Assembly (NCBI GenBank): GCA_025924845.1
Contig: JAICHN010000154.1
Coordinates: forward strand, 1-10,510
Direction: 5' to 3'
Source: Chloroflexota bacterium
GTDB lineage: Bacteria; Chloroflexota; UBA5177; JANWHV01
Length of the DNA stretch: 10,510 nt
Each line of letters opens with the position of its first letter. Within the stretch, counting starts at the first letter, position 1. Positions 5,901-10,510 of the stretch are shown piece after piece. A program made the position numbers and the translations under genes. The notes beneath the pieces were generated by a model. It saw nothing but the letters and a program-made list of their open reading frames with translations, did not search any database and was not told the origin of the DNA.

Positions 5901-8653
5901 AGAACAACGACCGCATTACCCTGGTCTCCGATAAGAACACCTACGAGCCGGGCGATACCGCCCACATCCTGGTCACCGCTCCACTGGCGGGGATGACCGC
6001 CCTGGTCACCGTGGAGCGCGGCGGCGTGCTCACCCACAAGGTGATCACCCTCCGCACCAACAGTTCGCAGGTAGACGTGCCGATCCTGGGCTATTACGCG
6101 CCCGATGTCTATGTGAGCGTGACCGTGGTCAAGGGGCCGGGAAAGGACACCTCGATTCCGGTCTGGCGCATGGGCTACGTCTCCCTACCGGTGGATACCT
6201 CCGGACGGAGCCTGCACGTATCGATTACGCCCCCGGTGAGCAAGGCCCAACCGGGTCAGACGGTCAGCTACACCATCCATACCACCAATGCCAAGGGGCA
6301 GGGAGTGGCGGCGCAGTTGGCGGTGGGACTAGTCGATAAGGCTGTCCTCGCCCTGGCCGCCAGTGCCACCCCCAGCCTGATCGATACCTTCTATTCCAGT
6401 CGCGATCTGGGGGTGGAGAGCGCCGCCACACTCAACCTCTACATTGACCGGCTGAACCTCAATCAGCAACTTGGGGCTAAGGGCGGCAGCGGCGGGGGCG
6501 GCGGCGGGCAGGGGCCAACCCGGCAGAAGTTTCCCGATACCGCCTACTGGAATCCCTCCGTGCTCACCGACGCGGCCGGGAACGCGAAGGTGACGATCAA
6601 ACTACCCGATAATTTGACCACCTGGACCTTCACGGCGATCGGCGGCACGGCGGGTACCCTGGTGGGGCAGGACAGCGTGGATCTGGTCAGCACCAAAGAT
6701 CTGCTCCTGGAGCCCGCGCTGCCCCGGTTCCTTACCATAGGCGACCGTGCCCTGAGCGGCGCCGTGGTCGATAACCTCACCACCGTCGCTCAGCATGTGC
6801 GCGTTACCTTGCACACCGCCAATGGCAGCGTCGCCTCGGACTATCACGACACGGTGACCGTGCCGGCGGGCGGATCCCAACTCGTGCAGTGGCCGGTGCA
6901 AGCATCCCAGGTGGGCAGCCAATCGTTCCTGTTCACCGCGCAATCGACTACAAACTCAAGTCTCGGCGATCGCCTCCTGGTCAGTCTTCCCGTGCAAGCC
7001 AACAACGTACCCACGGTGGCCGCCTCCGGCGGCCTGTTCCATGGTACGGTGACCCAAACCGTCACCGTGCCCGCCGCCGCGATCCGCGACCAGGGAGAGC
7101 TCACGATCACGCTCAGTCCCTCGTTGGTCTCCGGGCTGGGCGACGCCGCGTCTTACCTGGCCAACTACCCCTACGATAGCTCGGAATCGGCAACCAGCCG
7201 CTTCTATGGCCTGATCGAGGTGGCTAGGCTTCCCCGCGCGGTCAGCGGGATCAGCGCCTCTGTCGCGACCGGCGTCCCCGGTACGGTGCGGATCGCCCTG
7301 CAGCGACTCTACAGCTATCAGAACAGCGACGGCGGTTGGGGCTGGTGGCCGGGCGGTGACTCCAGCGTGCCCTACGTGACGGCCTGGGTAACGGACGGCC
7401 TTTTGCTGGCCCGTGCCGAGGGCTACACCGTGGATGCCGGCGTGCTGAAGCGGGCGCTGGCCAACATCCGCCAATGGGCGCTCAATCCCACCGGATCCAA
7501 GAGCACGGACGGCAATTTCAACGGCTACCTGAGCGGTTCGACCTTCACCTACGACCTGCAAGCCTATGTTGCCTATCTTTTAGGCGAAGCGGGCCAGCCG
7601 GACAGCGGTCTGGTTGGTTCCCTCTACACCCACCGGCAGAATATGTTGCCCTTCGCCCGCGCCTACCTGGCCCTGGCCATCGCCAAGCTGAGCACCAGCC
7701 AGGACCCACGGGTGAAAACGCTCCTGACCGGGATCGAAGGGGCGGCGCAACAATTCGCCAACCAGACCCACTGGAGCGACGCCTCGCCTGATTGGCAAAT
7801 GATGGAGGATGATACCTCGGCTACCGCCGTGATCCTCGATGCCCTGGTCCGCCTCGACCCCGGCAATACGCTCTCTCTGGGGGCGGCTCGTTGGCTGTTG
7901 GCCCGGCGCGTCAACGGCGCCTGGGACAGCACGCAGAGTACGGCGCTTGCCCTGCGCGCCCTGGTGGACTACGCAGTACGCGTGCAGCCCGCCGTGGGGA
8001 CTGGTCCTTTCAGCATCCAGGTGAATGGGAAGACCGTTGGTTCGGGCACGATAACCAAGGCCAATCGCGGTCATGCCCAAACCTTCACCGTTCCCGTAGC
8101 GGCCCTTGCCGCGACCAACAAGGTCAAGATCCAGCTACGGGGCGGCGGGACCATTTCCTACAATATCGTGCTGCGCACCTTCGCTCCGATCACCACATCA
8201 CCGGCGGTCAGCCACGGCATTGTGGTCAGCCGCCGCTACGAGGCGGTAGGGGGCAGCCATGGGCAGGCCGGATCCGATCTCCGCGTAGTGCTGACGATCA
8301 CGGCGCCCGAAGACCTGTACTATCTGCGGATCACCGATCCGCTGCCTGCGGGGGCCGAGCCGGTGGATCCCACGCTTCGCACCACCAGCGTACTGAGCAA
8401 CCTTACCTCACGAACCGTCATTCCCAAGGGCACGAACGATCTGGGTTGGTATACCACGCACGTCGAACTGCTGGATAACCAGTCCGCGATCTTCGCGGAC
8501 TACCTGCCGATGGGTACCTACCAATACAGTTACCAGATTCATCTGACCAGCGCCGGCACGTACCATGTGTTGCCCACGCAGGCGCATGAACTCTACTTCC
8601 CCGACGTCTACGGGCAGAGCACCGGGAAGCTGTATACCATCACGACGCACTGA
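2966..8653 (+). CDS. Bacterial alpha-2-macroglobulin-like protein lacking the thioester
   Basis: This is a large exported protein of 1895 residues (E. coli YfhM has about 1650). Family members are thought to act as protease traps guarding the envelope. A signal peptide has a hydrophobic core at about 19-38 and ends in A-H-A at 40-42, probably a signal peptidase I site; no lipobox is seen. Three Ig-like domains resembling Big_5 follow (about 46-149, 151-283, 285-384), the second carrying a Gly/Pro-rich loop (223-240). Next come the MG2 region with T-E-R-P-I-Y-R-P-G-Q (616-625), a bait-region-type domain from about 970 (Y993-E-P-G-D), a Gly-rich linker (1173-1183), the A2M core from K1188, a thioester-domain-like helical region with GGWGWW at 1456-1461, and a C-terminal domain with D-P-L-P-A-G-A-E-P near 1791. 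The site aligning with Y-P-Y-G-C-T-E-Q reads Y-P-Y-D-S-S-E-S (1401-1408), so the thioester cannot form; the only Cys (C26) is in the signal peptide. AAAGGA (2947-2952) lies a long 13 bases before the ATG; M15 is an alternative start. It is probably cotranscribed with pbpC. Confidence 0.93.
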   Translation: MHDQRPSSTRRGRGMIPAALARLVLCVAFIGGAVLTSSTAHARTRAALRILSSTPAAGASEVPATGFISITFDRPMVTLNDVGAANAHVPAKIFPPVRGAGRWISTTTWTYQAPDGLILGTHYQVTVSAGLAAQDGSTLPGPYTFTFDTLRPGVLSVAPTPGTQYARPQDLVQVIFNQPIKRASAQSAFSLRVNGAPVPGTFTWNDKLIATQPNGAGAVVPAGAKGGPNGGPPPPPTPNTVMTFHPADPLPLGGSAQITVSAGVLGQGGPLPMSAPYTASYHVAGPLSVTSSTPTEGQTNFDASSGITIDFSAPVSQNRSQKAVSVSPKPAYQYVYVNDVGTQLTVSGDFKPSTTYTITIKNQPIGTAGQALSTPFALHFTTQAAAPSISLITQGQGAVYDAYLGANLYANVVNLPTINLSLYRLNADQFLKLMTNPPDNWQGAPPSGAPQIGTWSVRSAAKVNRTVLVRQPLTVAGGPVAPGYYLVDAAGGGASDHLLVLVTRTAVTLKVGQKQAFVWATDLKTGKPVGGEAVRVIDRKGHVWATGTTNAQGIFQATVHGLKSDDSLAQHTLQAQLIHGTDVSAAGLDWNNGIGPWDYNLPYSSYMAPIRLYLTTERPIYRPGQPVYFKGIARQDNDGRYAMVPSGTPVQVKIQDARQNTIYNARLTVDAYGGFSGKVPLSPAAAVGSYQISAGIGVSNVADSFQVAQYKKPTYAVSVISDRGANANYTQGQKIGVQVRAHYYFGAPLAKAPVTWNLTQDDYTFSSPLFPNYAFVDEDYAATQQQTFFGQQTTQGSGTTDRHGDFHFTVPADIHQYQLSQQFTLEATLTGPDAQQVSDNTQVIVNKASLYVGIKPADYLSTAGKSAAVHVVTVTDDGMHTVPGVPVTAKIYKRVWLSSYVLDSSGFYYWQNRHKDTLVSTVAIRTNGQGKGTLHFTPKAGGEYRIVASAVDGAGRKATTSTELWVVSSGEAFVPWQTQNNDRITLVSDKNTYEPGDTAHILVTAPLAGMTALVTVERGGVLTHKVITLRTNSSQVDVPILGYYAPDVYVSVTVVKGPGKDTSIPVWRMGYVSLPVDTSGRSLHVSITPPVSKAQPGQTVSYTIHTTNAKGQGVAAQLAVGLVDKAVLALAASATPSLIDTFYSSRDLGVESAATLNLYIDRLNLNQQLGAKGGSGGGGGGQGPTRQKFPDTAYWNPSVLTDAAGNAKVTIKLPDNLTTWTFTAIGGTAGTLVGQDSVDLVSTKDLLLEPALPRFLTIGDRALSGAVVDNLTTVAQHVRVTLHTANGSVASDYHDTVTVPAGGSQLVQWPVQASQVGSQSFLFTAQSTTNSSLGDRLLVSLPVQANNVPTVAASGGLFHGTVTQTVTVPAAAIRDQGELTITLSPSLVSGLGDAASYLANYPYDSSESATSRFYGLIEVARLPRAVSGISASVATGVPGTVRIALQRLYSYQNSDGGWGWWPGGDSSVPYVTAWVTDGLLLARAEGYTVDAGVLKRALANIRQWALNPTGSKSTDGNFNGYLSGSTFTYDLQAYVAYLLGEAGQPDSGLVGSLYTHRQNMLPFARAYLALAIAKLSTSQDPRVKTLLTGIEGAAQQFANQTHWSDASPDWQMMEDDTSATAVILDALVRLDPGNTLSLGAARWLLARRVNGAWDSTQSTALALRALVDYAVRVQPAVGTGPFSIQVNGKTVGSGTITKANRGHAQTFTVPVAALAATNKVKIQLRGGGTISYNIVLRTFAPITTSPAVSHGIVVSRRYEAVGGSHGQAGSDLRVVLTITAPEDLYYLRITDPLPAGAEPVDPTLRTTSVLSNLTSRTVIPKGTNDLGWYTTHVELLDNQSAIFADYLPMGTYQYSYQIHLTSAGTYHVLPTQAHELYFPDVYGQSTGKLYTITTH

Positions 8654-8667
8654 GTAATAGTGAGTAA

Positions 8668-8705
8668 GGGGGCTGGGCGTGGGTCGCGTCCCTCGCCCCG
8701 CCCCC
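8668..8705. terminator. GC-rich bidirectional hairpin between convergent genes
   Basis: GGGGGC at 8668-8673 pairs with GCCCCC at 8700-8705. After one T/C mismatch, GGGCG (8675-8679) pairs with CGCCC (8694-8698). After a T/T mismatch, GGG (8681-8683) pairs with CCC (8690-8692). Together these give 14 base pairs around a small loop. It lies between the stop codons of the macroglobulin (8653, +) and Uma2 (8714, -) genes, as expected for a shared terminator. No long T run follows on either strand, so the release mechanism is uncertain. Several stop codons in different frames (8651-8667) precede it. Confidence 0.65.
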
Positions 8706-8713
8706 CTGTAGGC

Positions 8714-9547
8714 TTAGCTTTCGTGCGAATCGTGCAGCAGCGCCCGTACCGCGGCGAGATCACCCGCATCCGCCAGGGCGCGCAGGCGTTGCAACAATGC
8801 GTCCCGGTCCTCTAGTTGGCTCATCTGCTTCCGCAACAGTCCGCCTACTTCATGGGATAGCGGCTGCAGCCGACCCTCGGCATCGTATACCCGGAGATAC
8901 AGACCGTCGAAGGCAAACGACACGCCCAGTTGAGCGCTTTCCCAACGTCCCGTCGGCGAAATCGGCCAGGGCGCCCACCTGCCGGCCACCAGGCGAAGGG
9001 CGCGGACGGACTCACTCATATAGCGGCGCGCGTAGTCCACCGCGATGTACTCCGCGACCCCGGCCTCGGCATAGCTCCAAGCCTTGCCGCGCCGGTCATC
9101 CAGATCCCAGCGGAAGGTGGTGTCGCTGAGCACTTCCACGGCCAAGCACGGCACGCCCACCTCGGCAAAGGTGAGCGGTCGACCACTTTCAGGATGCGGA
9201 TTGGCTACGGGGACCACGAACACGTCGGGGAGCATGGTATATGGTGACCCGTCGAGACGGCGGAAACCGCCGATAGTTACCTGTGAATGCACATGCCATG
9301 ATGCGCCCGCGGCAATGCCGGCCATTTCCAGCCCATCACGCACGCCGTCAATGATGCGCTGGTGATACTCCGACCCCACCACGCTCTCCTCGCTATCATC
9401 GGGAGGCCACGGCTGCCGGTCCCGCGGCACTATTGCCGTCTGTCGCTGCTCCATGTGGTTTACCCTTACCGCTTCCAGCCGATGCACGGGAGTTGTTGAC
9501 CTCATGGTAGCGCGGGGGCGCCCCACGAGGATACGTACCCGGTGCAT
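8714..9547 (-). CDS. Uma2 family (DUF820) restriction endonuclease-fold protein
   Basis: Uma2 proteins have a PD-(D/E)xK nuclease fold, often occur in many copies per genome in Cyanobacteria and Chloroflexota, and have no settled physiological role. Counting from the ATG at 9547 (277 residues), the core shows L-P-D108-V-F-V-V, then A-V-E138-V-L-S-D-T-T, then D-D-R-R-G-K155-A-W-S-Y and G-V-A-E-Y-I-A-V-D. D108, E138 and K155 are the expected metal-binding and catalytic residues, so the domain looks intact. The C-terminal 40 or so residues are charged and helical (QMSQLEDRDALLQRLRAL). The ATG at 9547 is chosen for its good ribosome site (GGGAGG, 7 bases upstream). The first 31 residues are Arg-rich and do not resemble Uma2. 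An ATG at 9454 (246 residues, starting MEQRQTAIVPRD, weak AAGGG upstream) is a serious alternative, and a GTG at 9598 is possible. It is convergent with the macroglobulin gene and divergent from the hydrolase gene. The family call is secure; the start is not. Confidence 0.88.
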   Translation of the reverse strand: MHRVRILVGRPRATMRSTTPVHRLEAVRVNHMEQRQTAIVPRDRQPWPPDDSEESVVGSEYHQRIIDGVRDGLEMAGIAAGASWHVHSQVTIGGFRRLDGSPYTMLPDVFVVPVANPHPESGRPLTFAEVGVPCLAVEVLSDTTFRWDLDDRRGKAWSYAEAGVAEYIAVDYARRYMSESVRALRLVAGRWAPWPISPTGRWESAQLGVSFAFDGLYLRVYDAEGRLQPLSHEVGGLLRKQMSQLEDRDALLQRLRALADAGDLAAVRALLHDSHES

Positions 9548-9554
9548 TTGGGTG

Positions 9555-9560
9555 CCTCCC
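9555..9560 (-). promoter_or_regulatory. Ribosome binding site that decides the Uma2 start
   Basis: Read on the minus strand this is GGGAGG, 7 bases before the ATG at 9547-9545. It is stronger and better spaced than anything before the alternative ATGs at 9505 and 9454, and is the main reason for the longer reading. Confidence 0.5.
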
Positions 9561-9605
9561 GCGTTTGTGGGTGTGCCGCGGGCCGGCTTCGCGGTCACGC
9601 GCTCC

Positions 9606-9611
9606 TACAAT
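9606..9611 (+). promoter_or_regulatory. Possible -10 element for the SGNH hydrolase gene
   Basis: TACAAT matches 5 of 6 bases of the sigma-70 -10 consensus in the divergent gap. No recognisable -35 lies 16-18 bases upstream. If real, it would give a leader of about 100 bases containing the second direct repeat and the hairpin at 9676-9698. Confidence 0.15.
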
Positions 9612-9675
9612 GCGGCCTCGATCACAAATGCGAGACGTACCTGGTGCATTTCCTGGCGCGCTCCCGGCCTGTTCT

Positions 9676-9698
9676 GCTATCGTAGAGCCTGCGATAGT
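9676..9698 (+). promoter_or_regulatory. Hairpin just upstream of the SGNH hydrolase ribosome site
   Basis: CTATCG at 9677-9682 pairs with CGATAG at 9692-9697. G-T wobbles at 9676/9698 and 9683/9691 and an A-T pair at 9684/9690 extend this to a 9-pair stem with loop GAGCC. It ends about 10 bases before the ribosome site of the hydrolase gene, so it could be a regulator binding site or a leader structure affecting translation. Confidence 0.4.
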
Positions 9699-9707
9699 GA
9701 GACAAAG

Positions 9708-9713
9708 AAGGAG
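9708..9713 (+). promoter_or_regulatory. Ribosome binding site supporting a GTG start
   Basis: AAGGAG at 9708-9713 sits 8 bases before the GTG at 9722. The first in-frame ATG (codon 17, 9770) has no comparable site, and starting there would remove sequence just ahead of the first catalytic block. The GTG is therefore taken as the start. Confidence 0.7.
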
Positions 9714-9721
9714 TAAACGGC

Positions 9722-10450
9722 GTGGAGCGACCGCAAATTATCCGGCCCGGCGTGTTCAGCATTGAAGCGATGGCCGATCGGCTGCGCGGCGCCTTCGACT
9801 ATCACAATGAGGCGCTGCTCGCCTATAACGTGCCGATAGACGCCGTATTCCTTGGCGATTCGATCACCCAAATGTGGGAACTGGATGTCTTCTTCGAGGG
9901 GAGGGCCGGCCGGATCATCAATCGCGGCATCGGCGGCGATCGGACGATCTTCGCCAAGCGCCGCTTCGACGCCGATGTGTTGCAACTCAAGCCGCGCCTC
10001 CTCGTGATCAAGATCGGCGTCAATAACGCCTGGGATCTCGACATCTGGTGGGATCCCACCATTCGCCGGGAGCCTGCCGAAATCGAGGAGGAAATCGTGG
10101 GCGACATCGAGGGCATGGTGCGTACGGCGCGGGAGCACGACATTGCCGTGGCCCTGTGCAGCATCCTGCCCACCGATGTGCCCTTCAACGGCAACACTGC
10201 CGTGCGGAACGCCCTGATCGCCCGCGTCAATACCCGCTTGCGCGCCCTCGCAGCGGCCCACGGTGCGGTGTACGTCGATTATCATGCCCAATTGGCGGCC
10301 GAGGATGGCCTGACCCTGCGGGCCGGTCTGGCCGACGACGGCCTGCACCCGCACGTGGTCGGCTACCAAATCATGGCCGAGACGCTGCTGGAAACACTGG
10401 AGGGGGCGGGGATCACAATCATTAAGGGACGCACCAATCACCACGGGTGA
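9722..10450 (+). CDS. SGNH/GDSL family hydrolase (esterase or lipase type)
   Basis: It encodes 242 residues with no signal peptide or membrane segment, so it is probably cytoplasmic. Family members hydrolyse ester or acetyl groups on lipids, sugars or other small molecules using Ser and a Asp-x-x-His pair; the substrate here cannot be read from the sequence. Block I is F-L-G-D46-S47-I-T with S47 as nucleophile. Block II is N-R-G-I-G-G-D (67-73), with an oxyanion-hole Gly. Block III is G99-V-N101-N102, where many members have G-x-N-D. Block V is D206-G-L-H209-P, completing the catalytic set. The GDSIT and NRGIGGD pair resembles bacterial relatives of the PAF-acetylhydrolase beta subunit. Translation starts at GTG 9722 behind a good ribosome site. 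The gene diverges from the Uma2 gene and has no obvious functional link to it or to the envelope pair. Superfamily membership is secure; a specific activity is not claimed. Confidence 0.9.
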   Translation: MERPQIIRPGVFSIEAMADRLRGAFDYHNEALLAYNVPIDAVFLGDSITQMWELDVFFEGRAGRIINRGIGGDRTIFAKRRFDADVLQLKPRLLVIKIGVNNAWDLDIWWDPTIRREPAEIEEEIVGDIEGMVRTAREHDIAVALCSILPTDVPFNGNTAVRNALIARVNTRLRALAAAHGAVYVDYHAQLAAEDGLTLRAGLADDGLHPHVVGYQIMAETLLETLEGAGITIIKGRTNHHG

Positions 10451-10466
10451 TCAATGTGTCCCCTTC

Positions 10467-10510
10467 TCACCTCACGATCTCAACCTCAACCTCGGCCTGG
10501 ACGCCGCCCA
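10467..10510 (-). CDS. Possible C-terminal end of a minus-strand gene (partial)
   Basis: On the minus strand a frame open to the window edge ends in TGA at 10469-10467 and reads GGVQAEVEVEIVR. The alternating Glu/Val tail is plausible as a real protein end, and a convergent gene 16 bases beyond the hydrolase stop would be a normal spacing. Only 13 codons are visible, so this may be chance. GGTGA (10446-10450) and TCACC (10467-10471) could also form a weak stem between the two stops. Confidence 0.25.
   Translation of the reverse strand, partial: GGVQAEVEVEIVR

Larger units (their letters stand above)
9533..9651. repeat. Two 17-base direct repeats, 16/17 identical, 102 bases apart
   Basis: ACGTACCCGGTGCATTT (9533-9549) recurs as ACGTACCTGGTGCATTT (9635-9651). 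On the minus strand each copy contains an ATG followed by codons for H-(R/Q)-V-R, and each is preceded by a GGGAG stretch. The first copy is the proposed Uma2 start. The second opens a frame of 14 codons (9649 down to 9605) that ends in TAG. The 102-base offset keeps both copies in the same frame. Beyond about 30 bases the copies diverge. They may be a partial duplication of a translation start or a pair of operator sites for the divergent genes. Confidence 0.55.

Noticed and set aside
9677..10444. Minus-strand open frame of 255 codons opposite the SGNH hydrolase gene
   Set aside because: The plus strand carries all SGNH blocks and a good ribosome site; the antisense translation has no family signature.
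10471..10494. Short CTCAAC-like repetition near the right edge as a possible array or satellite
   Set aside because: Only two full units are present; it is more simply explained as Glu/Val codons of the partial minus-strand frame.

Overview
The window is GC-rich, gene-dense bacterial DNA. It holds two complete cell-envelope genes in tandem, a truncated gene at the left edge, a Uma2-type nuclease gene on the minus strand, an SGNH/GDSL hydrolase gene, and what may be the last codons of a further minus-strand gene at the right edge. I see no RNA genes, CRISPR array, insertion sequence or phage genes. The mix of proteins (a YccF-like membrane protein, a PBP1C-type synthase next to a bacterial alpha-2-macroglobulin with Big_5-like N-terminal domains, and a Uma2 protein) suggests Chloroflexota or a similar GC-rich lineage. 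This is an inference from protein style, not a marker-based assignment.

Layout. Positions 2-349 (+) carry the C-terminal part of a small YccF-like membrane protein, followed by a short hairpin. Positions 350-574 are non-coding with one weak promoter candidate. Positions 575-2899 (+) encode a complete bifunctional class A penicillin-binding protein of the PbpC/PBP1C type, with all catalytic motifs of both domains. After 66 bases comes a 1895-residue bacterial alpha-2-macroglobulin at 2966-8653 (+). A GC-rich hairpin at 8668-8705 separates it from the convergent Uma2 gene at 8714-9547 (-). The region between the Uma2 gene and the divergent SGNH hydrolase gene (9722-10450, +) contains a near-perfect 17-base direct repeat and a hairpin. 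After 10450 little is visible except an open minus-strand frame running off the window.

How the genes work together. The PbpC and alpha-2-macroglobulin pair is a known arrangement in many Gram-negative bacteria. The synthase builds and repairs peptidoglycan, and the macroglobulin is thought to protect the envelope by trapping proteases. Here the pair is linked and probably cotranscribed, but the macroglobulin has lost the thioester: the expected C-x-E-Q is S-S-E-S, and the mature protein contains no cysteine. It also lacks a lipobox and carries about 340 extra N-terminal residues that read as three Ig-like domains. This is the most notable feature of the window: a PBP-partnered alpha-2-macroglobulin that cannot trap covalently and is not anchored as a lipoprotein.
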